This document shows, in pieces, positions 1 through 9,755 of a stretch of 64,000 bases of DNA; the stretch's first letter is position 1, and the number at the start of each line of letters is the position of its first letter. The notes under the pieces are model-generated. The model did not search any database. It saw only the letters and a list, made by a program, of their open reading frames with translations, and had not been told where the DNA came from. Source of the stretch: Nitrospirillum sp034653275 (GTDB lineage: Bacteria > Pseudomonadota > Alphaproteobacteria > Azospirillales > Azospirillaceae); assembly GCF_034653275.1 (NCBI RefSeq), contig NZ_JAYEES010000001.1, forward strand, positions 744,001 through 808,000. Reading direction: 5' to 3'. A program made the translations under genes and the position numbers.

Positions 1-138
1 TCAATTGGAAAAACCGTCCGCCCTGACTTCGTTCCGGAATACGCGATTCAGTATGTTGCGTTTTCTATCTTCTTTCAGTAAGGTCGCGAAGTGACAAGAA
101 AACGAAACTTATCAGAACAGACATCAAGGGAGTGCCGC

Positions 139-1041
139 GTGTCCAGTATGGCCGTCCCCGCCTATCGCCGTCCCTGGCTGCTCTTCGCGCTGCTGACCAC
201 CGGTTTGTGGGGGGTATGGGGCGCCTTCGCCGGCGCGCCGGCGGAAAACGGCTTTCCCGAGACGCTGATCTATGTGGTGTGGGCGTTCACCATGATCCCA
301 CCGGCGCTGTACGCCCTATGGCGGGTGGGCTGGAGTTGGCCCTGGGATCGCCGTTCCATGATGTATGGCGCGGCGGTCGGGTTGCTGGGCGCCGGCGGCC
401 AGATGATCCTGTTCCACGCGGTGCGGATCGGCCCGACCTATCTGATCTTTCCGGTCATCGCCTTGTCGCCGCTGGTCACCATCGTCCTGTCGGCGACGCT
501 CCTGCGGGAGCGGGTGACCTGGGTCGGCGGCCTGGGCATCCTGTGCGCCCTGGTGGCGCTGCCGTTGTTCGATTTCTCACCCGGCGGCGCCGGGGGCGGG
601 CAGGGCCTGGCCTGGTTCGTCCTGGCGCTGCTGGTGCTGGTCGCCTGGGGCGTGCAGGGCTTCTTCATGAAATACGCGGCGCCGGTGATGAGCGCCGAGG
701 CCATCTTCGCCTACATGGCGCTGACCGGGCTGTTGCTGGCCCCCGCAGCACTGGCCATGACCGACTTCTCGCAGCCGATCAATTACGGCTGGTCGGGCCC
801 GGGCCTGGCCGCCGCCACCCAGATCCTCAATTCGATCGGGGCGCTGACCCTGGTCTACGCCTTCCGCCACGGCAGGGCGATCGTCGTTTCGCCCCTGGCC
901 AATGCCGGCGCCCCGCTGATCACCGCGCTGATTTCGCTGGCGGCGCTGGGGCTGGTGCCCGCCGTCCCCAAGTTGGCCGGCATCGGGCTGGCCTTCGCCG
1001 CGGCGGCCCTCCTTACCATTGAACCCGAGGACCAGGCATGA
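139..1041 (+). CDS. DMT superfamily (EamA-like) permease
   Basis: The product is about 300 residues, nearly all hydrophobic, with roughly ten predicted membrane segments in two similar halves, as in EamA/DMT drug-metabolite exporters and small-molecule permeases. The frame is open from 91, but I prefer the GTG at 139: AAGGGAG at 126-132 sits 6 bases before it, and the residues before it are polar and not membrane-like. An ATG at 148 is an alternative. The stop overlaps the start of the next gene by 4 bp (ATGA at 1038), so it is probably translationally coupled to the amino-sugar genes. By context it may carry the amino sugar or its product across the inner membrane, but DMT specificity cannot be read from sequence. 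The family call is firm and the substrate is inference. Confidence 0.85.
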   Translation: MSSMAVPAYRRPWLLFALLTTGLWGVWGAFAGAPAENGFPETLIYVVWAFTMIPPALYALWRVGWSWPWDRRSMMYGAAVGLLGAGGQMILFHAVRIGPTYLIFPVIALSPLVTIVLSATLLRERVTWVGGLGILCALVALPLFDFSPGGAGGGQGLAWFVLALLVLVAWGVQGFFMKYAAPVMSAEAIFAYMALTGLLLAPAALAMTDFSQPINYGWSGPGLAAATQILNSIGALTLVYAFRHGRAIVVSPLANAGAPLITALISLAALGLVPAVPKLAGIGLAFAAAALLTIEPEDQA

Positions 1042-2324
1042 AAGCGATACTCGATCTGATCGAACGGCACCGCGCCGGCGAACCGGTCGGCATCTATTCC
1101 GTCTGTTGCGCCCATCCGCTGGCGATCAAGGCGGCCCTGCGCCACGCCCGCGAGGCGGGCGGCCAGGCGCTGATCGAGGCGACCTCCAACCAGGTGAACC
1201 AGGAAGGGGGATATACCGGCCTTCGCCCCGACGGCTTCCGCGACCTGGTCCTGGGCCTGGCGGACGAGGCCGGCCTGCCGCGCGACCGTGTGCTGCTGGG
1301 CGGCGACCATCTCGGCCCCAACGCCTGGCGGACGATGGACGCGGGTGAGGCGATGAAGCGGGCCGCCGTGATGGTGGCGGATTATGTGACGGCCGGCTTC
1401 CGCAAGATCCATCTGGATTGTTCGATGTCCTGCGGCGGCGATCCGCGCGGCCTTTCCGACGCGGTGATCGCCGAGCGCACCGCCACCTTGTGCGGCCACA
1501 CCGAGGCGGCCTGGAAAGCCGTCGGCGGCGAACCGCCAGTCTACATCATCGGCTCGGAAGTGCCGGTCCCCGGCGGCGCGCAGGAGGCGCTGGATGAACT
1601 GGCGGTGACCGACCCGGACGCCGTGCGCGCCACCCTCGAGGCGCATCGCCAGGCCTTCGTTCGGCACGGGCTGGAGGCGGCGTGGGACCGGGTGGTCGGG
1701 CTGGTGGTCCAGCCGGGTGTGGAGTTCGACAACCACCATGTGGTCGATTACGTGCCGGCCAAGGCGGAAAAGCTGAGCGCCTCGATCGAAGGCCAGCCGC
1801 ATCTGGTGTTCGAGGCCCATTCCACCGACTACCAGAGCGCCACCGCCCTGGCCGCCCTGGTACGCGATCATTTCGCCATCCTCAAGGTCGGTCCCGGCGT
1901 CACCTTCGCCCTCAGGGAGGCGCTGTGGGCCCTCGACCGCATCGGCCAGGAATGGCAGGGCGACGACCGGGCCGCCAGCCTGCGCGACACCGTGCTGGCC
2001 GCCATGCATGACGACCCGACCTATTGGAAGCCCTATTACGAGGGGCGGGGCGCCGAGCTGGATCTGCAGCTGCAATACAGCCTGTCCGACCGCATCCGCT
2101 ACTATTGGCCGACCGGCAGGGTCGCCCGCGCGGTCCGCCGGCTGTGCGCCGCCTTCGACGCCGACCCGCCCCCCTTGGCCCTGGTTAGCCAGTACATGCC
2201 CGCCGCCTATGAGGCGATCCGCGCCGGCGCGCTGGCCCTGAAGGGCGAGGACCTGGTTATCCACCACATCCGGGAGACGCTGACCCCGTACTCCCGCGCC
2301 TGCGATCAACGGAGCACCCATTAA
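1038..2324 (+). CDS. kbaZ: D-tagatose-bisphosphate aldolase non-catalytic subunit, GatZ/KbaZ/AgaZ family
   Basis: The protein has 428 residues, the usual family length. The N-terminus (GIYSVCCAHPLAIKAALRHA, then ATSNQVNQEGGYTG) and the GGDHLGPN and FEAHSTDYQ blocks are hallmarks of the GatZ/KbaZ family (COG4573). In E. coli these proteins are needed for full activity and stability of the tagatose-1,6-bisphosphate aldolase GatY/KbaY. In some proteobacterial GalNAc pathways AgaZ has been assigned as the tagatose-6-phosphate kinase. GAGG at 1027 serves as ribosome binding site. The gene overlaps the permease before it by 4 bp and agaS after it by 1 bp (TAATG). No catalytic GatY/KbaY partner is in the window, so the partner is elsewhere or the protein acts alone. 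Confidence 0.9.
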   Translation: MKAILDLIERHRAGEPVGIYSVCCAHPLAIKAALRHAREAGGQALIEATSNQVNQEGGYTGLRPDGFRDLVLGLADEAGLPRDRVLLGGDHLGPNAWRTMDAGEAMKRAAVMVADYVTAGFRKIHLDCSMSCGGDPRGLSDAVIAERTATLCGHTEAAWKAVGGEPPVYIIGSEVPVPGGAQEALDELAVTDPDAVRATLEAHRQAFVRHGLEAAWDRVVGLVVQPGVEFDNHHVVDYVPAKAEKLSASIEGQPHLVFEAHSTDYQSATALAALVRDHFAILKVGPGVTFALREALWALDRIGQEWQGDDRAASLRDTVLAAMHDDPTYWKPYYEGRGAELDLQLQYSLSDRIRYYWPTGRVARAVRRLCAAFDADPPPLALVSQYMPAAYEAIRAGALALKGEDLVIHHIRETLTPYSRACDQRSTH

Positions 2325-3481
2325 TGACTTTCACCGGATTGGCCGCCGACGAGTTGGAGGCGCGCGGCGGCGGGTGGACGGCGCGCGAGATACGCCAGCA
2401 ACCCGCCATGTGGGCCGCCACCGAACAGCTTGCGCAGGCGCTGCGCCCGCGCGCCGAGGCGTTCCTGGCACCTTTGATGGCGCGCCCCGACCTGCGCGTG
2501 GTGCTGACCGGTGCCGGCAGCTCTGACTATATCGGCCGCTCGCTGGTGCCGGACCTCCTGGCCGGGCTCAACCGCCGGGTCGAGGCCATCGCCACCACCG
2601 ACCTGGTGGTCGGCGGCGCCCAGCTCTTGCAGCGCGACGTGCCGACCCTGCTGGTCTCTTTCGCCCGCTCGGGCAATAGCCCGGAAAGCGTCGCGGCCAC
2701 CGAAATCGCCGAGACCTACGTGGCCCAGTGCCGCCATCTGATCATCACCTGCAATGGCGACGGCGCCCTCTATCGGCGCCATAACGGCAGGCCGGGCAGC
2801 CTGGTCGTATTGCTGCCCGAGGCGACCCACGACCGGGGCTTCGCCATGACGTCGAGCTTCACCTCAATGGCGCTGGCGGCACGGCGTCTCCTGTTGCCGG
2901 ACCAGCCCGTCGACGTCGCCCGCATCGGCGCGGCGGCGAACCTGGTTTCCGCCGAACACGGCGGCTCGCTGGCCGCCGCCGCGGGTGGCGGGTTCAAGCG
3001 GGTGGTCTATCTGGGCAGCCGCGGCCTGGCGGGCATCGCCGACGAGGCGGCGTTGAAGCTGCTGGAACTGACCGATGGCGAGATCGTCGCCATGGCCCAG
3101 ACGCCGCTGGGCTTCCGCCACGGACCGAAGACCTTCGTCGACGGCGAGACGCTGGTGGTGCTGTTCCTGTCCAACGATCCGCAGGCGCGCCGGTATGAAT
3201 TGGACGTGGCGCGCGAGATCGCCGGCGACGGCATCGCCGGCCGGCTGCTGGTGCTGGCGGGGCAGGGGCATGGCCTGGACGGCCTGGGTGCCGACCTGGT
3301 CCCTGGTTTGGAAGCCGCGTCAGATGCGGAGCTGAGCTTTCCCTACCTGGCCTGGGCCCAGGCCTTCGCCCTCGGCCGCTCGCTGGCCCTGGGCCGCACG
3401 CCCGACAACCCCAGCCGCACCGGTGCGGTCAACCGGGTGGTGCAGGGCGTGACCATCTATCCCGAGCCGGAGGGGGCCTGA
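2324..3481 (+). CDS. agaS: AgaS-type SIS-domain amino-sugar-phosphate deaminase/isomerase
   Basis: The 385-residue protein has two SIS domains. The first carries VLTGAGSSDYIGRSL (about residues 60-75) and LVSFARSGNSPESVAA (about 108-123). The second carries VVYLGSRGLAGIADEAALKLLELT (in part, about 227-250) followed by a TPLGFRHGPK block. These match AgaS, which converts galactosamine-6-phosphate to tagatose-6-phosphate plus ammonia. The gene is coupled to kbaZ before it (TAATG) and to the kinase after it (TGATG). With the GatZ-family protein and an N-acetylhexosamine kinase on either side, a role in GalNAc/GalN breakdown is the best reading. A glucosamine-6-phosphate isomerase role is less likely because the family signature follows AgaS rather than GlmS. 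Confidence 0.88.
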   Translation: MTFTGLAADELEARGGGWTAREIRQQPAMWAATEQLAQALRPRAEAFLAPLMARPDLRVVLTGAGSSDYIGRSLVPDLLAGLNRRVEAIATTDLVVGGAQLLQRDVPTLLVSFARSGNSPESVAATEIAETYVAQCRHLIITCNGDGALYRRHNGRPGSLVVLLPEATHDRGFAMTSSFTSMALAARRLLLPDQPVDVARIGAAANLVSAEHGGSLAAAAGGGFKRVVYLGSRGLAGIADEAALKLLELTDGEIVAMAQTPLGFRHGPKTFVDGETLVVLFLSNDPQARRYELDVAREIAGDGIAGRLLVLAGQGHGLDGLGADLVPGLEAASDAELSFPYLAWAQAFALGRSLALGRTPDNPSRTGAVNRVVQGVTIYPEPEGA

Positions 3482-4443
3482 TGTTTCTCGGCGTCGATGG
3501 TGGCGGCACCAAGACCGCCTTCCTGCTGCTCAGCCCTGAGGGCGCCGTGCTGGCCCGCCATGAGGGCGCTTCCTCCTACCATCCCGAGGTGGGGATTAAG
3601 GGGGTGCGCGCCGTGCTGGCCGATGGCGTGCGCGCGGTGCTGGCGCAGGCCGGCCTGCCGCCCGCCGCCATCCGCCAGGCCTTCTTCGGCCTGCCCACCG
3701 TGGGTGAGGACCCGGCCACCGACCCCCTCCTGGCGGAGGCGGCGGGCACCGCCCTGGCTGGCGACCGATACAGCTGCGGCAACGACATGGTCGGGGGCTG
3801 GGCGGGCGCCCTGGCGTGCGAGGACGGCATCGTCGTCACCGCCGGTACCGGCTCCATCGCCTACGGCGAATACCAGGGCCGTGGCGCCCGCGCCGGCGGC
3901 TGGGGCGAGGTCTTCGGTGACGAGGGCTCGGCCCATTGGATTGGGCGCGAGGGGCTGGGCCTGTTCTCGAAGATGAGCGATGGACGCATGCCGGCCGGCC
4001 CGCTGCTCGATCTGGTCCGTGCCCGCTTCCAACTGGCCCGCGACATCGACCTGTGCGGCCTGGTCAACACGCCGGGCGGTGCCGCGCGCAGCGCCGTCGC
4101 CCAGGTGTCGCAGACCGTGGCCGCCGCCGCGCAGGCCGGTGACGAGGCCGCCAAGGCGATCTTCATTCGCGCCGGGGCCGAACTGGCCCGCCTGGCCGAC
4201 GCCGTCCGCGCGGGCCTGGGCGTGCTGGAGGGCGAGGAACTGGCCCTGTCGTATGTCGGCGGCGTGTTCCGCGCCGGCGCCCTGGTGCTCGACCCCTTCG
4301 CCGCGGCGCTGGAGGCCGGTGGCCATCGCTATCGCCTGCAAGCGCCGCTGCTGACCCCCGTGGTCGGTGCCGCGCTCTATGCCGCCCGCGCCGGCGGCAT
4401 CCGTTTCAGCCGCGAGCAGGTGATGACGCTCGCATCAAAATGA
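3481..4443 (+). CDS. BadF/BadG-type N-acetylhexosamine kinase
   Basis: The 320-residue ASKHA-fold kinase starts with the phosphate-1 loop GVDGGGTKTAFLL (residues 3-15) and has a second ATP-binding block, GIVVTAGTGSIAYG (about 118-131), then GGWGEVFGDEGSAHWIG (about 139-155), typical of bacterial GlcNAc kinases of the BadF/BadG/BcrA/BcrD family. It probably phosphorylates the incoming N-acetylhexosamine (GalNAc or GlcNAc) at C6 in the cytoplasm, before deacetylation and AgaS action. It shares a TGATG junction with agaS. The deacetylase expected between kinase and AgaS is not in this window. Confidence 0.87.
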   Translation: MFLGVDGGGTKTAFLLLSPEGAVLARHEGASSYHPEVGIKGVRAVLADGVRAVLAQAGLPPAAIRQAFFGLPTVGEDPATDPLLAEAAGTALAGDRYSCGNDMVGGWAGALACEDGIVVTAGTGSIAYGEYQGRGARAGGWGEVFGDEGSAHWIGREGLGLFSKMSDGRMPAGPLLDLVRARFQLARDIDLCGLVNTPGGAARSAVAQVSQTVAAAAQAGDEAAKAIFIRAGAELARLADAVRAGLGVLEGEELALSYVGGVFRAGALVLDPFAAALEAGGHRYRLQAPLLTPVVGAALYAARAGGIRFSREQVMTLASK

Positions 4444-4484
4444 AAGCGGCCTCGAATGCCGCGACCGAACAGGAGGTGGAAAGA

Positions 4485-7400
4485 ATGAGGAGAGGTCTTA
4501 AGACGACCCACAGAACGCCGCAAAGCGCCTGGATCCTGCCGATGATCCTGGCGATGGGATGCGGGGGTGGGGCCTGGGCGCAATCGGCGGGTTCCGGTGC
4601 CGCCAATGGTCCCTCCGCCACGGGCGAGTTGGAGGAGATCGTGGTCACCGGCATCCGCGCCGACCTGGAAAAGTCGCTGGAGGTAAAGAAGAACGCGTCC
4701 GTCGTCCTTGATTCCATCAATTCCACCGAGCTGGGGCGCTTCCCGGACGCTGACGTCGCCGATTCACTGGCCCATCTGCCAGGCATCACCATTTCGCGCA
4801 CCACCGGCGGCGAAGGCCAGAAGGTCAGCGTGCGGGGCCTGGGGGCGCAATATAATATCGTCACGTGGAACAACCGCATCCTGGCCACCGACGATGACGG
4901 CCGCGACCTGGCCTTCGACGTGCTGCCGTCCGAAGTCATCACCGCCGCCGACGTGCTGAAATCGCCGCAGGCGTCGGCGCTGGAGGGCAGCATCGGCGGC
5001 ACGGTGAATTTGCGCACCGCCAGCCCCTTCGATAATCCCGGCCTGCATGGCGGCGTCCATGCTGAGGGCGACTACAACGACATGTCGACCCTGCACGGCC
5101 AGAAGTACACGGCCTTCCTGTCCGATACCGATTCAACCGGCACCTGGGGAATCCTGATCGGCGCCGTGCATTCGGACAACAATATCCGCACGGACTCGCT
5201 GAACGCCTACCAGCAGAACATCTACGGCCCGAACACCTATCCGTTCGACGGCAGCGGCAATCCGCGCCCCCTGGCGGCGACGCCCTGCTGCATCACCTTC
5301 GGCTCCATCTATGACGAGAAGAAGCGGGACGCGGTGTCGGGCAGCATCGAATGGCGCCCGACCGACACGCTGAAGATCGCCGTGGACGGGCTGTGGACCC
5401 GCCTGCAGGACCCGCAGGTGGGCTACAACGAGAGCTATTACTTCCCCTACGGCAGCGACCAGAACGGCAATCCGACCTGGAATAACGCCACCTACCAGAA
5501 CGGCATCATCAGTGGCGTGTCGGTCAATGACTTCCAGCCGGAAATGGTCAACAACACCATGGCCCGCAAGGTCGACACCTCGCTGGTCGGCCTGAATGCC
5601 AAGTGGCAGGCCACGTCGCGGCTGACCCTGGCGCTGGATGCCTACCGCTCGGCCGCCGATCGGCCCGAGGGCGGCAAGGACACCTTCATGACCGCCGGCC
5701 TGGTGTCCGCCACGCCCTACGCCGAGGACATCCTGAACATGTCCGATAGCGTGCGCGGACTGCCCAGCCTCAATGTCGCCATCCCGCCCAGCCAGCTGGG
5801 CCTCGGCGCCTGCCCGTCGGGAACGGCCAGTTCGACCAATGCCGGATATTGCTCCTACACGGCGCTGATGAACTCCGGCTTCCTCAACGACAACAAATAC
5901 TGGTCGACCCACTATGTCGGTCTCAACGGCTATACCGTGAAGGACCAGGTGCGGGGCATCAATCTCGACGGCACCTACGACGTCAACGCCTTCTTCATCG
6001 ACCGCCTCACCTTCGGCGGGGGAGACGCGGCGCGAGAAGACACGCCTGGACATCAGCAACGACTGGGACAATGGCTCGGGCCAGTATGGCACGCTGTACA
6101 ACACCGCCGGCTGCCCCATCCAATGCAACCCCTATTCCTTCGCCTCGCAGGGCTATGACGTGGTCACCATGGTCAGCCCGCCCAATTTCATGCAGGGCGC
6201 CGGCGGTTCCTTCCCGACCACCCTGCCGCGCCTCAACTCGGCGGCGCTGCTGAACTTCCTCAGGAGCCTGAACGGCAAGCCCAACCCGTTCTATTGCCAG
6301 AACTACCCGACCGTCTGCGAAGCGCCCTACACGGCGTTCGACTTCTCGCAGACCCTGCCGCAGGAAAACCCCTACAACTCCTACAGCGTCAAGGAACGCA
6401 CCGACAGCTTCTATGTCGAGGCGGAGATGTCGGGCGCGCGGTGGTCGGGCAATATTGGCGTGCGCGTGGTGCGCACGGAAACCGACGCCAGCACCGCGGC
6501 GGCCGTACCGGTGTCGCTGTGGACCCCGACCGCCGTCGGCGCCACCCAGACCTGGAACGTGCAATACGCGACCGGCCAGGCCTCGAACTCGCACGGCTCC
6601 TACATCATCCCGCTGCCGTCCGCCAATTTCGCCTACTGGGCGATGCCCGAGGAACTACAGCTGCGCGCGGCGGTGGCCCAGACCCTGTCGCGTCCGAACC
6701 TCAACCAGCTGGCGCCGACCTCGTCCAACAACGCCATCAACGGCGAGCCCCAGCTGTTCTACGGCGGCACGGCCGGCCTGCGCCCGATCAAGGCCTGGCA
6801 AGCGGACTTGTCAGCCGAGTGGTACTACATGCCGCACGCCGCCTTCACCGTCGCCCTGTTCGGCAAGCGGATCCGCGACGACATCTATGAAGGGGTGTCG
6901 ACGAACGTCGACCTGGGCACCATGCAGTATATCGGCGGTCCGCCGGGCACCGTGCCCGGCACCCCCTTCCTGTGGACGGTCACCGCCCCCTCCAACGGCG
7001 CCAAGAGCACCTTCGCCGGCATCGAGCTGACCTGGCAGCACATGACCGACCTGGGCGTGGGCATCCATGCCCAGTTCACCGCCACCAGCAGCCAGGGCTA
7101 CGACCAGAACGGCAAATCGCTGGGCGCGATCGACCCGGTGCCGCCCATAACCTCGTCGCTGAGCCTGATCTACGACAAGGATGGACTGTCCGGCGACATC
7201 ACCTGGGACCACGCGTCCGGCTACACCTACGCCTGCTCGATGTGCACCGAGGTGCCCGGCTGGCCGGCCAAGGCCGACTCCTTCGACTGGGTCACCGCCA
7301 GCGTCCACTACAAGTTCCTGCATGGCTTCGACGTTTATGTGGAGGCCAAGAACCTGACCAACGCGGTGGCGCGCACCTACCTCAACGGCAATCCGCTGTT

Positions 7401-7506
7401 GCCCTGGGCGCCCGGCCAGTCGGTGGGGCAGAGCGCCAGCGGCGTGGGTGCCGGATATTCCGCCTACGGCCGCACCTTCGTGGCCGGCGCGGCCTATCAA
7501 TTCTGA
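4485..7506 (+). pseudogene. TonB-dependent receptor (Xanthomonas/Caulobacter type) interrupted by a one-base frameshift
   Basis: Start ATG 4485 follows AGGAGG at 4471-4476 and gives a signal peptide ending near GGAWAQS. A TonB box (EEIVVTGIR) and a plug domain with VSVRGLGAQYN and ALEGSIGGTVNLRTASP follow. Reading continues in frame to the G-run 6018-6022 and then leaves the barrel frame, ending at 6158. The correct frame resumes at GAG 6022 (ETRREKTRLDISNDWDN) and runs to 7506, ending in FVAGAAYQF, a normal C-terminal barrel strand with terminal Phe. Removing one G from the five-G run restores about 1,006 residues, the usual size of TIGR01782-like receptors. It is either a real recent pseudogene or a homopolymer sequencing error. 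By context it imports amino-sugar oligomers across the outer membrane. Confidence 0.85.
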
Positions 7507-7517
7507 GGGGCGACGCC

Positions 7518-8621
7518 ATGGCCAAGCTTGCACTGGCGTTCGCCGCGACGCTGATCGCGTTCGCGGCGAACGCCGACGAAGCGCTGTACACCGAGGCGGA
7601 CTTCGCCTCGGTGCCGAAATTCGACGCCCATGTCCACGCCAATCGGCAGGGGCCCGAGTTCCTCGACATCGCCCGCAAGGACGGGTTCGAGCTGCTGTCG
7701 ATCAATGTAGATTATCCCGATTTCCCGCCGCTGGCCGACCAGGCGAAGGTCGCGCACGCGCTGAAGGCGGCGGCCCCGGGGCGCTTCCATTTCGCGACCA
7801 CCTTTTCCATGAAGGGATATGTCGGGAACGACTGGGCCGCCGGCACCATCCGCCATCTTGACGCGGAATTCGCCCAGGGCGCGCTGGCGGTCAAGGTTTG
7901 GAAGAACATCGGCATGGTGGAAAGGAACGCCCAGGGCCGGCTGATCATGCTGGACGATCCCGGTTTCGACCCTGTGATGAACCATCTGGCGGAAAAGCAC
8001 ATTCCGCTGATCGCGCATCAGGGCGAGCCGAAGAATTGCTGGCTGCCGCTGGACCAGATGACGACGGAGAACGACCGCAGCTATTTCCGGGAGCACCCCG
8101 AATACCACATGTACCTGCACCCCGAGCAGCCGAGCCTGGAGACCATCCTGGCGGCGCGCGACCGGATGATCGAACGCCACCCGGACCTGGCGGTGGATGG
8201 CGCGCACATGGGCAGCCTGGAATGGGATGTCGACCTGCTGGGCCGGTTCCTCGACGCCCATCCCAACGCGGTGGTCGATCTGGCCGCCCGCCTGAGCAAT
8301 GTGCAGTACCAGTCGGTGCGCGACCACGCCAAGGTGCGGGCCTTCTTCATCCGTTACCAGGACCGGCTGCTGTATGGCACCGACCTGACCGACAACCCGC
8401 CCTCACCGCAGGAGCGCGCCCAGAATCCGCCCCGTGAAGAGGGCGGGATCGCGACGGAGGCCGATCATTTCTGGCGTTCGGACTGGCGATACCTGGCCAC
8501 CACCGGCAGCCAGCGGATCGACGCGCTGAACGCCGAGGTCAAGGGCCTGGGCCTGCCGAAGACGGTGATCGACAAGATCTACTGGTCCAACGCGCGTCGC
8601 GAGTTCCACCTGCGGCCATAG
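7518..8621 (+). CDS. Exported amidohydrolase (Amidohydro-rel / amidohydrolase-2 family)
   Basis: The 367-residue protein begins with a signal peptide (MAKLALAFAATLIAFAANA, cleavage near residue 19) and continues as a TIM-barrel metal hydrolase. Visible metal-ligand candidates are the first HxH pair in KFDAHVHAN (about residues 36-44), IAHQGEP (about 157), DGAHMGSLEWD (about 225) and the strand-8 aspartate in LLYGTDLTDN (about 280). The ATG at 7518 was chosen because the signal peptide starts there and it lies 11 bases after the receptor stop. The longer open frame upstream is a shadow of the receptor. Substrate is unknown. Its place after a TonB receptor suggests periplasmic processing of the imported compound. 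Confidence 0.8.
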   Translation: MAKLALAFAATLIAFAANADEALYTEADFASVPKFDAHVHANRQGPEFLDIARKDGFELLSINVDYPDFPPLADQAKVAHALKAAAPGRFHFATTFSMKGYVGNDWAAGTIRHLDAEFAQGALAVKVWKNIGMVERNAQGRLIMLDDPGFDPVMNHLAEKHIPLIAHQGEPKNCWLPLDQMTTENDRSYFREHPEYHMYLHPEQPSLETILAARDRMIERHPDLAVDGAHMGSLEWDVDLLGRFLDAHPNAVVDLAARLSNVQYQSVRDHAKVRAFFIRYQDRLLYGTDLTDNPPSPQERAQNPPREEGGIATEADHFWRSDWRYLATTGSQRIDALNAEVKGLGLPKTVIDKIYWSNARREFHLRP

Positions 8622-8663
8622 GTCGTCGCGCACCCCGGTTGCCGGCCGGTTATGGGATGGAGA

Positions 8664-9749
8664 TCATCGGTTGCCCGCCCGGATGATCTCCAGGGCCAAG
8701 TGATCGAGGGGAAGGATCTTGTCGGCGGCGCCCAGGGCGATGGCCTCCCGGGGCATGCCGAAGACGACGGAGGTGGCCTCGTCCTGGGCGATGGTCTGGG
8801 CGCCGGCCCCCTTCATTTCCAGCAGCCCGCGCGCGCCGTCGTCGCCCATGCCGGTCATGAGGATTCCGACCGCGTTGGGGCCGACATGGGTGGCCGCCGA
8901 CCGAAACAGCACGTCGACGGACGGCCGGTGGCGCGACACCAGGGGGCCATCCTTGACCGAAACGTAATAGCGGGCGCCACTGCGCTGCAGCAGCATGTGG
9001 CGGTTCCCGGGCGCGATCAGCACCCGCCCGCGCATCACCGTGTCCCCGTCCTCCGCCTCCTTGACCTCCATCTCACAGAGGCCGTTCAGGCGCCGGGCGA
9101 AGGCCTCGGTGAACTTTTCCGGCATGTGCTGCACCACCACGATGCCGGGGCTGGCCGCCGGCAGCCTTTCCAGCACCACCCGCAGGGATTCCGTGCCCCC
9201 GGTCGACGCGCCGATGCAGACCACGGTCTCCGTGGTTCGGGCCATGGCGTGGTGGCGGGCCAGTGGGGGTGGCAGGACGACGTCGGCCGTCAGCTTGCGT
9301 TCCGGCTCGCGCGCCACGCGCGGGGCGGCGGGCACATGCTTCAGCCGGGCCCTCGCCGCCGCCTTCACGACGTCGCAGATGCGGATCTTCGCGTCCTGCA
9401 GGAATTCGGCCGTGCCCACGCGGGGCTTCAGGATGATGTCGACGGCGCCGGCGTCCCAGGCCTGGTTGGCCGTTTCCGATCCGGCCTCGGCCAGGGAGGA
9501 GCAGATGACCACCGGCACCGGCCGCTGCGACATCAGCCGCCGCAGGAAGGTGATGCCGTCCATGCGCGGCATCTCCACGTCCAGGGTGATGACGTCGGGC
9601 ACCTCCTGCTGGATGCGCCGCGCGGCGACGAAGGGGTCGGACGCCGTCGCCATGACGTCGATCTCGGGATCGGATTGCAGGATGTCGGTCATGACCTGGC
9701 GAACCGATGCGGAATCGTCGATGACCAGCACGCGGATCTTGCGGGTCAT
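8664..9749 (-). CDS. cheB: Chemotaxis protein-glutamate methylesterase/deamidase CheB
   Basis: The 361-residue protein has an N-terminal receiver domain (IDDSASVRQ, phospho-acceptor Asp57 in TLDVEMPRMDG) and a C-terminal CheB methylesterase domain. The catalytic triad is visible: Ser in CIGASTGGTESLR, His in VVVQHMPEKFTEAFA, Asp in ILMTGMGDDGARG. It removes methyl groups from receptor glutamates when phosphorylated by CheA. It is the last gene of the chemotaxis operon, 6 bp after cheR, which makes the opposing enzyme. Confidence 0.96.
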   Translation of the reverse strand: MTRKIRVLVIDDSASVRQVMTDILQSDPEIDVMATASDPFVAARRIQQEVPDVITLDVEMPRMDGITFLRRLMSQRPVPVVICSSLAEAGSETANQAWDAGAVDIILKPRVGTAEFLQDAKIRICDVVKAAARARLKHVPAAPRVAREPERKLTADVVLPPPLARHHAMARTTETVVCIGASTGGTESLRVVLERLPAASPGIVVVQHMPEKFTEAFARRLNGLCEMEVKEAEDGDTVMRGRVLIAPGNRHMLLQRSGARYYVSVKDGPLVSRHRPSVDVLFRSAATHVGPNAVGILMTGMGDDGARGLLEMKGAGAQTIAQDEATSVVFGMPREAIALGAADKILPLDHLALEIIRAGNR

Positions 9750-9755
9750 GGCGGA

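Noticed and set aside
855..2321. 488-codon - strand frame opposite the GatZ-family gene
   Set aside because: It is antisense to a clear family member and shows low-complexity composition.
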